From: Longimicrobium sp.
GTDB lineage: Bacteria; Gemmatimonadota; Gemmatimonadetes; Longimicrobiales; Longimicrobiaceae
Direction of reading: 5' to 3'
Assembly (NCBI RefSeq): GCF_036388275.1
Contig: NZ_DASVSF010000009.1
Coordinates: 1 to 37,444, forward strand
Length of the DNA: 37,444 bases
The position numbers were made by a program, and so were the translations under genes. The first letter of the stretch is position 1; each line of letters begins with the position of its first letter. Below, in pieces: positions 8,415 to 17,815 of this stretch. Below the pieces are notes generated by a model that was not told the DNA's origin, did not search any database, and was given only the letters and a program-made list of their open reading frames with translations.

Positions 8415-9457
8415 TGGCCCGGCGTGGCCCGGCGCTGCAGGCGGCTCTGCACCACCACCACGCCCAGCAGGAACACGCCGCGAAGCACGCCCTGCCACCA
8501 CGGGGTGATGGTGCCTTCCAGGTTGAACAGGTTGAAGATCACCCCCAGCAGCAGCACGCCCACCACGGTGGCTCCCACGCCGCCCTGGCCACCGGACAGC
8601 AGCGTTCCGCCCACGACCACGGCCGCGATGGCATCGAGCTCCCAGCCCGTACCCGCCACCGGCTGCCCGGCGCCCAGCCGCCCGGCCAGGACGATTCCCG
8701 CCATCGCGGCAAGCACTCCGCTGATGGCGTAGGTGGCGATCAACACGCGGTCCACCTGCAGCCCCAGCAGACGCGCGGCGTCCTGGTGGTCGCCCGCGGC
8801 GTACACGTAGCGCCCGAAGCGCGTGTAGCGAAGCACCACCCAGCCGATCAGGAACGCCAGCGCCGCCATGACCACGGGAACGGGGATACCGAGCATCCGC
8901 CCGCGGCCCAGCCACATGAAGCCCTGCGCGGCCCGGTCCACCCGCACCGAGTTCTCTTCCGTCACGCCCAGGGCCACGCCGCGCGCCGCGATCATCATCG
9001 CCAGGGTGACGATGAACGGCTGGATGCGCGCCTTGGTGATGAGCACGCCGTTGATGGTCCCCAGCACCGCCCCGGCCGCCAGTCCCCCGGCGACGGCGAC
9101 GAGCGTTCCCTGCGGCGAAAGGACGGCGGCCACGATTCCCGCCAGCGCCAGCACGGAGCCCACGGAAAGGTCGATGCCGCCGGTAAGGATCACCATCGTC
9201 ATCCCCAGCGCCACCATGCCCAGCATGCTGTTCTGGCGAAGCACGTTCAGCAGGTTCTCGGGGGTGGCGAAGGGCGCGTAGCGGATGGCGCCGAACACGC
9301 ACACCACGATCAGCGCCACCACGGCACCCTGGCGCTGCAGCAGCGACGCGGCCCTGGCGCGCAGCGCCGGCACCGGGCGCGCGGGCATTCCACTTCCCGC
9401 GCCCGGCGGCGTGCTGCCGGGCTCCGCGAGGCGCACGTCGAGGGCGGCGCCGCCCAT
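8411..9457 (-). CDS. ABC sugar importer permease, YjfF-like
   Basis: An inner-membrane permease of the ribose/galactofuranose class, 348 residues from the ATG at 9457. It carries the class signature MTMVILTGGIDLSVGSV and the second motif ELDAIAAVVVGGTLLSGG, with many hydrophobic segments. The C-terminal EGTITPWWQGVLRGVFLL resembles the same region of E. coli YjfF (recalled, not aligned). An AGGGG sits just before the ATG. A GTG at 9475 overlapping the upstream stop is an alternative start adding six residues. It is the fourth transporter gene and probably forms a heterodimer with the preceding permease. It lies between that permease and galT. Confidence 0.88.
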   Translation of the reverse strand: MGGAALDVRLAEPGSTPPGAGSGMPARPVPALRARAASLLQRQGAVVALIVVCVFGAIRYAPFATPENLLNVLRQNSMLGMVALGMTMVILTGGIDLSVGSVLALAGIVAAVLSPQGTLVAVAGGLAAGAVLGTINGVLITKARIQPFIVTLAMMIAARGVALGVTEENSVRVDRAAQGFMWLGRGRMLGIPVPVVMAALAFLIGWVVLRYTRFGRYVYAAGDHQDAARLLGLQVDRVLIATYAISGVLAAMAGIVLAGRLGAGQPVAGTGWELDAIAAVVVGGTLLSGGQGGVGATVVGVLLLGVIFNLFNLEGTITPWWQGVLRGVFLLGVVVVQSRLQRRATPGH

Positions 9458-9474
9458 CTGCCCCTGATGTTCCA

Positions 9475-10452
9475 CTAGACCCGCCTCGGGCGTTGGAGGT
9501 AGACGGCGAAGAAGATGATGAGCGCCTTGAAGGCCAGCGCCCACGCGTAGGGAACCAGCAGCATGTTGAAGCTGGTGGCGATCACCTGCATGATCAGCGC
9601 GCCCACGACGGTACCCATGATGGTCGCGCGCCCGCCGCTGAGCAGGGTTCCGCCCACCACCACGGCGGCGATGGCGTCCAGCTCCACGTTCTGCCCGATC
9701 TTGGCGGCGGCGCTGGCCCCCAGGCGCGACGCCTCGATCAGCCCCGCCATCCCGGCCAGGAGCCCGCTGATCACGTAGACGGAGACGACGGTGCGGTTGA
9801 CGGGAACGCCGGCCAGGCGCGCCGCGGCGGGATTCCCACCGGCGGCCAGCACGTACCGCCCGAACGGCGTGGAGCGGAGGACGAAGACGGCCAGCCCGAC
9901 GACCACGGCGGCGATTAGCACCTGCACGGGCACCGGGCCCAGGTGCCCGCGCCCCAGCGACAGGAACCCGGGATCATCGATGGCGATCAGCGCGCCGTCG
10001 CGGTTGATCACCTGCGCCAAGCCTCGCCCCGCCAGCAGCGTGGCGAGCGTGACGACGATCGCCTGCACCTTGAAGTAGGAGACGAAGGCGCCGTTCAGCA
10101 GCCCCACGGCCATCGCGGCCAGCAGCGCCGCGGGGATGGCGACGAAGAGCCCGGAGTCCAGCGTCACTGCCGCGACGGCCGCGGCGATGGCCATGACCGA
10201 TCCCACGGACAGGTCGATGCCGCCGGTGGCGATCACCAGCGTCATCCCCACCGCGACGAGGAGGGTGACGGCCAGCTGGAACAGCACGTTCCAGAAGTTG
10301 CCCGCCGTGGCGAAGTTGGGTGTGAAGAGGGCGTTGGCGATCACCAGTACCACCAGGGCGAGCACCGCGCCCCCGGTGGCGCCCAGCGCCTCCCATCCCC
10401 GGCCGGCCAGCCCCGCGCCGCGCGTGCGCGGGACCGCTGAAGTTGCTTCCAT
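9475..10452 (-). CDS. ABC sugar importer permease, YtfT/RbsC-like
   Basis: The first of two membrane permeases, 325 residues with about eight to ten hydrophobic segments. It has the signature MTLVIATGGIDLSVGSVMAI and ELDAIAAVVVGGTLLSGG, diagnostic of monosaccharide importers of the RbsC family. The start ATG is separated by one base from the stop of the ATPase gene, and its stop overlaps the next permease's alternative GTG. Two different permeases in one operon match the E. coli ytfT-yjfF arrangement rather than the single-permease ribose or galactopyranose systems. Confidence 0.9.
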   Translation of the reverse strand: MEATSAVPRTRGAGLAGRGWEALGATGGAVLALVVLVIANALFTPNFATAGNFWNVLFQLAVTLLVAVGMTLVIATGGIDLSVGSVMAIAAAVAAVTLDSGLFVAIPAALLAAMAVGLLNGAFVSYFKVQAIVVTLATLLAGRGLAQVINRDGALIAIDDPGFLSLGRGHLGPVPVQVLIAAVVVGLAVFVLRSTPFGRYVLAAGGNPAAARLAGVPVNRTVVSVYVISGLLAGMAGLIEASRLGASAAAKIGQNVELDAIAAVVVGGTLLSGGRATIMGTVVGALIMQVIATSFNMLLVPYAWALAFKALIIFFAVYLQRPRRV

Positions 10453-10453
10453 C

Positions 10454-12028
<1,575 letters not shown>

Positions 12029-12050
12029 GCGGTGCGGGGCTGGGAGGGGG

Positions 12051-12148
12051 AAGTGCGTTAGTGCGTGAGTGCGTGAGTGCGGAAGTGAACTGCGGAAGTG
12101 CGTTTGCGCGGTTACTCACGCACTAACGCACTTCCGCACTCACGCACT
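12051..12148. repeat. Intercistronic heptamer-type repeat with two competing 20-bp hairpins
   Basis: The gap between the binding-protein and ATPase genes is built from repeats of AGTGCGT/GAGTGCG-like heptamers. Two perfect 20-base inverted pairs can be read: 12051-12070 with 12114-12133, and 12068-12087 with 12129-12148. Their arms overlap, so the full helices exclude each other. The block begins one base from the upstream gene's stop codon and ends 22 bases before the next start. Such a structure could lower read-through or protect the upstream message, giving more binding protein than ATPase; that role is inference. Confidence 0.85.
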
Positions 12149-12149
12149 A

Positions 12150-13115
12150 TCAGTACGCTTCTGCCACGAACTGCGCCGCGTTGTTCCGGTCGAAGAAGCG
12201 GTCGGAGATCAGCTTCTTCGTGGGCACCTGCTCGCCCTTGCGGATCTGCTCGATCGTTTCGAAGGCGATGGGGCCGAAGCGCGGGTTGCTTTCCACCGTG
12301 GCGCCCAGCTCGCCGCGCTGGATGGCCTCGAGCGCGGCGCGCTGGCCGTCGATGGAGACGATCTTCACGTCCGTACCCGGGGTGCGGCCGCCCGCCCGGA
12401 TCGCCTGGATGGCGCCCAGCGCCATCTCGTCGTTGTGCGCGTAGACGGCGGTGATCTGCGGCCCCAGCGACTGCGCGATGTTCTGCATCACACGCTGCCC
12501 GTTGGCGCGCGAGAACTCGCCCGTCTGCGAGGCCAGGATCTTCATCCCCGGGTGCTTGGCGATCACCTCGCGGAAACCCTTGGCCCGGTCCGCCGCCACC
12601 GACGAGCCCGGCGTTCCCGTGAGCTCCACGATCCCCGCGGTGCCCCCCGTCTCCTTTACCAGCCACTCGGCGGCGCGGCGCCCCTGCTCCACGAAGTTGC
12701 TCCCCAGGAAGGTGACGAAGTCCTCGCCGGGCGTGCCCTCGGCCTCGCGGTCCACCAGGATCACGGGGATGTTGGCGTCGCGCGCCGCCTGCAGCGCGGG
12801 GGCAAGGCCCTCGAACTCGCGCGGCGCCAGCAGGATCACGTCTACGCGGCGGGCGATCAGGTCTTCGACGTCGGCTACCTGCTTGGCCGTCTGGTCCTGC
12901 GCGTCGGTCACCACGATCTCCATCCCGCGCTTCTTGGCCTCGTCGCGCAGGCTGGCCGTCTGGGCCATCCGCCAGGGGTTGTCGTGCCCCATCTGCGAGA
13001 AGCCCACGGTGAACTTTCCACCGTCCTCGCGCTGGCACCCGGCCATGGGAAGGACGGCCAGGACGGTGAGGATGCCGGTCAGGAGCCTGCTGCTGCGGCG
13101 CTGCGGAAGGGACAT
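12150..13115 (-). CDS. Furanose-type sugar-binding lipoprotein, YtfQ-like
   Basis: The periplasmic or membrane-anchored binding protein of the importer, 321 residues. The start is the ATG at 13115, which gives a clean lipoprotein signal with MAGC (cysteine 27). The frame extends further upstream, but that part is rich in arginine and not conserved. The mature part has the type-1 periplasmic sugar-binding fold: TVGFSQMGHDNPWR, VDVILLAPREFEG, IPVILVDREAEG, VYAHNDEMALGAIQAI. These segments parallel the E. coli galactofuranose-binding protein YtfQ (TVGFSQ, IFIAP, VYAHNDDMVIGAIQAI, from memory). First gene of the leftward unit, driven by the promoter at 13204-13232. Ligand specificity for furanose sugars is inferred. 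Confidence 0.9.
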   Translation of the reverse strand: MSLPQRRSSRLLTGILTVLAVLPMAGCQREDGGKFTVGFSQMGHDNPWRMAQTASLRDEAKKRGMEIVVTDAQDQTAKQVADVEDLIARRVDVILLAPREFEGLAPALQAARDANIPVILVDREAEGTPGEDFVTFLGSNFVEQGRRAAEWLVKETGGTAGIVELTGTPGSSVAADRAKGFREVIAKHPGMKILASQTGEFSRANGQRVMQNIAQSLGPQITAVYAHNDEMALGAIQAIRAGGRTPGTDVKIVSIDGQRAALEAIQRGELGATVESNPRFGPIAFETIEQIRKGEQVPTKKLISDRFFDRNNAAQFVAEAY

Positions 13116-13181
13116 GTGTCGAGCCGAGGTACAGGGGTGACGACGGGAGCGGCGGAGCCGCAGGGGAGGTTCTGAACCTGT

Positions 13182-13194
13182 CCGAACGAGTTCA
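13182..13194. promoter_or_regulatory. Putative LacI-family operator 1
   Basis: CCGAACGAGTTCA contains the inverted repeat GAAC-N2-GTTC and matches operator 2 (13309-13321) at 12 of 13 positions. It lies nine bases downstream of the -10 of the leftward promoter, around the expected transcription start, where a bound repressor would block initiation. The regulator gene next door is the natural candidate to bind it. Confidence 0.7.
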
Positions 13195-13203
13195 ATTGAT
13201 CCG

Positions 13204-13232
13204 AGAGTACACGCCGCTCCCGCCGCTGTCAA
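13204..13232 (-). promoter_or_regulatory. Leftward sigma70-type promoter of the transporter unit
   Basis: On the minus strand a perfect TTGACA (13227-13232) is followed by a 17-base spacer and TACTCT (13204-13209). It precedes the binding-protein gene by about 90 bases. Operator 1 lies immediately downstream. The layout mirrors the rightward promoter exactly. Confidence 0.65.
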
Positions 13233-13271
13233 GGATTTGGAGCAGATCATTCATTCTGTGGACGAAGGTGC

Positions 13272-13300
13272 TTGACACCTGACGGCACACACCCTAACCT
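13272..13300 (+). promoter_or_regulatory. Rightward sigma70-type promoter of the regulator/SusCD unit
   Basis: A perfect TTGACA (13272-13277), a 17-base spacer and TAACCT (13295-13300) precede the LacI-type gene by 84 bases. Operator 2 follows eight bases later, which predicts autoregulation. If no other promoter exists upstream of susC, this one may also feed susC, susD and the genes behind them. Confidence 0.6.
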
Positions 13301-13308
13301 AAACGCAC

Positions 13309-13321
13309 CCGAACCAGTTCA
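13309..13321. promoter_or_regulatory. Putative LacI-family operator 2
   Basis: CCGAACCAGTTCA differs from operator 1 by one base and keeps the GAAC-N2-GTTC inverted repeat. It covers the likely start of transcription from the rightward promoter. The two sites are 127 bases apart, a distance at which a tetramer or two dimers could also form a loop. Confidence 0.7.
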
Positions 13322-13384
13322 GACCTGTTCGACTCTCCTCGCAAGACCTCCTCCGGTGCCTCGCAGGCGCCTTTCGCCAATCGA

Positions 13385-14509
13385 ATGCAGAGCAAGCGCG
13401 CAACCATCACCGACGTCGCCCGGCTGGCGGGCGTATCCAAGGCAACCGTGTCCGCCGTCCTCAACGACACCGGCACGGTGAAGGCCAGCACCCGCGACCG
13501 GGTGCTGTCGGTGATGGAGAACGTGAACTACCGCCCCGCCGGCTTTTCGGGGCGGGCGGCTGCGCAGAACGAGCGGAGCATCGGGCTGGTCATCAAGGAG
13601 ATCGACAACCCCTACTACGGCGAAGTGGTCACCGGCGCCCGCGCCGCGGCGCAGGAAAGCGGCTACACGCTGCTGGTCACCAGTTCCGAGGGCGAGTACG
13701 AAGCCGAGCGCAAGGCGGTGGAGCTGCTGCAGCGCAAGGAGGTCGACGGGTTGATCCTGACGCCCGTGCTGGACCAGGACGCCGACCTTTCGCACCTGTT
13801 CGAGCTGAAGCGCCGCAACTTTCCCTTCGTCCTGCTCGAGGAGCTGCGCGGTGTGCCCGCCGGGCTGATCGACGTGGACAACGAGGAAGCTTCGCGCAAG
13901 GCGGTGGAGTTCCTGATCGCGCAGGGCCACACGCGAATCGTCCACTTCGCCGGGCCTGCCTACTCGTGGCACAGCCAGGAGCGCATCGACGGCGTGCGGC
14001 GCGCCTGTAGCGCCTCGCACGTGATCTTCGGCGACGACGACGTGGTGAGGGCGGGGGCACACATGGAGGACGGCTACCGCGCCGGGCTGGAATACTTCGG
14101 CGCGCTGTCCCCCGCGGGGCGGCCCACGGCGGTCACCTGCTACAACGATCTGGTGGCGCTGGGGCTGTGCCGCGCGCTGGGCGAGCTGGGCATCGGCGTG
14201 CCCGCCGACGTGTCGGTGGTGGGGTTCGACGACATCCAGATGCTGGAGTACCTGCCGCTGCGCCTGACCACCGTTCGCATGCCCAAGTTCCAGATGGGCC
14301 AGCTGGCCGCGCAGATGCTGATCCGGCACATCGAGTCGCGCGAAACGCTTCCGCCCCAGAAGGTTTACCTGGAGGCCGAGCTGGTGGTGCGCGATTCCAC
14401 CCGGGCCGTGCCGCAGTCCGCGCCGCCCGGCCGCATCCGCTTCGCGTCGGCGGACGGCGACGGCACCGCCGCCTCCGGCGCGCGGGCCCGGACCGTGGCC
14501 ACGCCCTGA
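13385..14509 (+). CDS. LacI-family transcriptional regulator
   Basis: A 374-residue regulator. The N-terminal helix-turn-helix ITDVARLAGVSKATVSAVLN, the hinge region and NYRPAGFSGRAAAQ are classic LacI. They are followed by a sugar-binding fold of the periplasmic-binding-protein type (IGLVIKEIDNPYYGEVV, GLILTPVL, CYNDLVALGLCRAL, VVGFDDIQMLEYL, LTTVRMP). The last 35 or so residues are a Pro/Ala/Arg-rich tail absent from most relatives. It lies between the two operon promoters and is divergent from the importer. The two identical-type operators flanking the region make it the likely repressor of both units, released by an imported sugar. The inducer cannot be named from sequence. Confidence 0.92.
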   Translation: MQSKRATITDVARLAGVSKATVSAVLNDTGTVKASTRDRVLSVMENVNYRPAGFSGRAAAQNERSIGLVIKEIDNPYYGEVVTGARAAAQESGYTLLVTSSEGEYEAERKAVELLQRKEVDGLILTPVLDQDADLSHLFELKRRNFPFVLLEELRGVPAGLIDVDNEEASRKAVEFLIAQGHTRIVHFAGPAYSWHSQERIDGVRRACSASHVIFGDDDVVRAGAHMEDGYRAGLEYFGALSPAGRPTAVTCYNDLVALGLCRALGELGIGVPADVSVVGFDDIQMLEYLPLRLTTVRMPKFQMGQLAAQMLIRHIESRETLPPQKVYLEAELVVRDSTRAVPQSAPPGRIRFASADGDGTAASGARARTVATP

Positions 14510-14699
14510 GTTTCACGTAGTCCCGCGGCCTCATCCGCCGCCTGTTCCGCACCCTTGCCGTTCCGCGGTACCCATGAGCGCGTTCCGACCCGGCCGGTCG
14601 CCCCCCAGGGCGCGCGGCGCACGAAGCACCACGATCCGCTCACCCTTCCGGCCCGCGTGGCCGGGCTCGTTCACCCGCTTCCCATTTCGAGGGAACGCC

Positions 14700-17600
14700 A
14701 TGAAGAACTCCCTGTTCAACCGCGCCGGGCTCGCCGCGAGGCTGCTCCCCGCGCTCGCCTGCCTGGCCCTGCTCGTGTGGGGCGCCGCGCCTCTCGCCGC
14801 GCAGGGCACGGGCCGGATCACCGGCGCCGTCACCACCGATGCCGGCGCGCCCGTGGCCGACGCCACCGTGTCCGTCGTGGGCACGCAGATGACGGCCCGC
14901 ACCGGCCCCGACGGCCGCTTCACCATCGCCGGCGTTCCCGCCGGCACGCACCAGGTGCGCGCCGGCCAGATCGGCTTCGCCTCCGGCACCGTCTCGGTGA
15001 CCGTGGCCGACGGGCAGACCGCCGTCGCCAACTTCCGCCTGGGCACCCAGGCCCTGATGCTCGAAGAGGTGGTGGCCGTGGGCTACACCTCCCAGCGCCG
15101 TGCCACCGTGAGCGACGCGGTGGCGTCCGTTTCGGCCGAGGACATCGCGGACCAGCAGGTGGCCACCCTCGAAGAGGCCCTGCGCGGCCGCATTCCGGGC
15201 GTGACGGTGCAGTCCACCGGCGAGCCGGGGCAGAGCTCCCGCGTGATCGTCCGCGGGCAGCTCTTCCTGGGGAACAGCGACCCGCTGTACGTGGTGGACG
15301 GGATGTACACCCGGCAGAACCCCAACCTGAACCCCGACGACATCGAGAGCATCCAGGTGCTCAAGGACGCCTCGGCGGCGGCCCAGTACGGCGCCCAGTC
15401 GGCCAACGGCGTCATCATCATCACGACCAAGCGCGGCCGGTCCGGAGCTCCCCGGGTGTCGGTGAATTCGTACTACGGCGTACAGAACGTCGCGCGGCGC
15501 ATCGACTTCGTCAGCGGCTCGCGGTGGAGCCAGATCAACAACATGGCGCGTACCAACGCCGGAATGGCCGCCGACAACACGCAGTTCTCGGTGGATACCG
15601 ACTGGCAGGACGCCGTCTTCCAGACGGGCAACATCCAGGACCACAACTTTTCCGTGGGTGGCGGAACCGACAACGCCAGCTACCTGCTGGGCGGCGGGTG
15701 GTTCGAGCAGGAAGGCACCATCATCAACACCGGCTTCGAGCGGGCGAGCCTGCGGGTGAACAGCGAAATGCGCGGCGGCCGCTGGCGCGTAGGCGAGAAC
15801 CTGTCCGTTTCGCGCAGCACGCGCGACAACGTGGTGGGCTTTCCGCTGATCGACGTAGTGCGGCTGCAGCCCGGCATCCCGGTGTACGACCCCAACAACG
15901 CCAGCGGCTTCGGCTACGGCAGCGGCGGCGGGGCGCTGGCCACCTTCGGCACCAACCCGGTGGGCGCCTTCGAGCGCGAGGACAACACCGACGCCACCAA
16001 CCGGTTGCTGGGAAACGTCTTCGGCGAACTTTCGCTGATCGGCGGGCTGCGTTACCGGGTGAACCTCGGCGCTGAGTACGTCGACACCGACTTCCGCCAG
16101 TTCGTCCGGCAGCGGCAGATCCGGCAGAACACGGTACCCACCTTCAACGAGGGACTCAATCGGCGCGGCAGCCTCCTCTCGTTGCTGCAGGAGCACCTGC
16201 TGCAGTTCGAGGGCTCGCGCGGCGAGCACGCCCTGAACGCGGTGGCCGGCGTCACCGAGCAGACCACCAACTTCCAGGGCCTGGAGGCGTACCGCCGCGG
16301 CTTCGCCGACGAGGACATCAACGAGATCGACGCGGGCACCAGCAACTTCGCGAACCGCGGCTTCACCATCCCCGGCGCGCTGCGGGGCCTGCTGGGCCGG
16401 GCCAACTACTCGTACGCCGACCGTTACCTGCTGACCGGCACCTTCCGCCGCGACGGCTCGTCACGCTTTGGCCCGGGGAACAAGTACGGAAACTTCTTCT
16501 CTGGCTCGGCGGCGTGGGTGGTCAGCGAGGAGCCGTTCTTCGCCGGCATCCCGTTCATTGGCGGCGCCGACAACCTGAAGCTGCGCGCCAGCTACGGCTC
16601 GCTGGGCAACCAGGACATCGGCGACTTCCAGTACGCCGCGTCGGTGGTCGCCAACCAGAGCTATTTGTTCGGCAACAGCATCGCCACTGGCGCCACGCAG
16701 CTCAGCCTGGCCAACCCCGACATCCGCTGGCAGGACCAGACGCAGACGAACGTGGGCCTGGACCTGGCCGTGCTGGGGGGCAACCTGCTGGTGACGGCCG
16801 ACTACTACGTCTCGGAGTCCGGCGGCCTGCTGGTGCAGGCGCCCATTCCCTGGAGCCTGGGTGCCGTGGGCGCGCCCACGGTGAACGCAGGAACCATCCG
16901 CAACCGCGGCTTCGAACTGGGCGCGGAGTTGAGCCTGCAGCGCGGCGACTTCGACCTGGACCTGGCCGCCAACGTTACCACGATCAACAATGAGGTGACG
17001 GAGCTGGGCAACGGCGGGCAGCCCATCTTCGCCGGTTTCGGCAACGTGGCGCGCACCACGGTGGGGGGTTCCATCGGCGAGTTCTTCGTGCTGAAGACCG
17101 ACGGCATCTTCCAGAGCGACGCCGAGGTGCAGGCGTACCGGGCCAGCAACGGCAACCGCATCCAGCCCAACGCCAAGGCCGGCGACATCCGCTACGCCGA
17201 CCTGAACGACGACGGGCTGATCAACGACGACGATCGCTACGTGGCGGGCAGCCCCAACCCCGACCTGGAAACGGGCCTGAGCCTGAACGCGGACTACCGG
17301 GCCTTCAACTTCGGCGTGGCGATGCGCGGCAGCTTTGGCGCCAAAGTGTTCAACGTCGCCCGGTTCTGGACGGACCGCATGGATGAGAACAGCAACTATC
17401 GCGCTGACCTGGACCCGTGGACGCCCGGCAACACCAGCACCGACGACCCGCGCGCCGTGTTCGGCCCGGCGGGCGCCGACAACGCCCGCGCCAACACCGA
17501 CCGCTGGATCGAGGACGCGTCGTTCCTGCGCATTCAGAACGTGGTGCTGGGCTACCGGCTGCCGGCCGGGCTCACCAGCCGCTTCGGCATCGCGGGCGAG

Positions 17601-17765
17601 GGGTCGCGCATCTACCTGAACATCCAGAACCTGCACACGTTCACCAGCTTCTCCAACTGGGACCCCGAAGTGCGCGGCGGCGACACGCTAACGCGCGGAA
17701 TCGACGACGGGCGGATCTACCCGAACCCGCGCACGTTCTCGCTCGGCATCGACGTGAACCTGTGA
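14700..17765 (+). CDS. SusC/RagA-family TonB-dependent outer-membrane transporter
   Basis: A 1021-residue outer-membrane transporter that, with SusD, captures and imports glycans using TonB energy. The start at 14700 has a GAGGG site upstream and gives a proper signal peptide (cleavage near AAQ, residue 35). The frame upstream of it is arginine-rich and not conserved. After the signal come a carboxypeptidase-regulatory-like beta-sandwich (about 38-115), a TonB-box/SusC signature LEEVVAVGYTSQ (about 120-131), the plug with ALRGRIPGV and NPDDIESIQVLKDASAAAQYG, and a long beta-barrel ending in TFSLGIDVNL with a terminal strand pattern. The 190 bases between the regulator and this gene show no operator copy or clear promoter. 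Confidence 0.94.
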   Translation: MKNSLFNRAGLAARLLPALACLALLVWGAAPLAAQGTGRITGAVTTDAGAPVADATVSVVGTQMTARTGPDGRFTIAGVPAGTHQVRAGQIGFASGTVSVTVADGQTAVANFRLGTQALMLEEVVAVGYTSQRRATVSDAVASVSAEDIADQQVATLEEALRGRIPGVTVQSTGEPGQSSRVIVRGQLFLGNSDPLYVVDGMYTRQNPNLNPDDIESIQVLKDASAAAQYGAQSANGVIIITTKRGRSGAPRVSVNSYYGVQNVARRIDFVSGSRWSQINNMARTNAGMAADNTQFSVDTDWQDAVFQTGNIQDHNFSVGGGTDNASYLLGGGWFEQEGTIINTGFERASLRVNSEMRGGRWRVGENLSVSRSTRDNVVGFPLIDVVRLQPGIPVYDPNNASGFGYGSGGGALATFGTNPVGAFEREDNTDATNRLLGNVFGELSLIGGLRYRVNLGAEYVDTDFRQFVRQRQIRQNTVPTFNEGLNRRGSLLSLLQEHLLQFEGSRGEHALNAVAGVTEQTTNFQGLEAYRRGFADEDINEIDAGTSNFANRGFTIPGALRGLLGRANYSYADRYLLTGTFRRDGSSRFGPGNKYGNFFSGSAAWVVSEEPFFAGIPFIGGADNLKLRASYGSLGNQDIGDFQYAASVVANQSYLFGNSIATGATQLSLANPDIRWQDQTQTNVGLDLAVLGGNLLVTADYYVSESGGLLVQAPIPWSLGAVGAPTVNAGTIRNRGFELGAELSLQRGDFDLDLAANVTTINNEVTELGNGGQPIFAGFGNVARTTVGGSIGEFFVLKTDGIFQSDAEVQAYRASNGNRIQPNAKAGDIRYADLNDDGLINDDDRYVAGSPNPDLETGLSLNADYRAFNFGVAMRGSFGAKVFNVARFWTDRMDENSNYRADLDPWTPGNTSTDDPRAVFGPAGADNARANTDRWIEDASFLRIQNVVLGYRLPAGLTSRFGIAGEGSRIYLNIQNLHTFTSFSNWDPEVRGGDTLTRGIDDGRIYPNPRTFSLGIDVNL

Positions 17766-17815
17766 TGCCCCGCAGCCGACGGATGGACCTTCAACCAGGG
17801 GGGAGACCCCGAGCC

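Noticed and set aside
7350..9302. A 650-codon frame that would fuse an arginine-rich domain to GalT
   Set aside because: The upstream 300 codons overlap the permease gene in another frame and look like high-GC shadow translation; GalT has a plausible TTG or GTG start at its normal beginning.
13116..13250. The 45-codon upstream extension of the sugar-binding lipoprotein frame
   Set aside because: It crosses the promoter and operator and would displace the lipoprotein signal; the ATG at 13115 gives a proper signal peptide.
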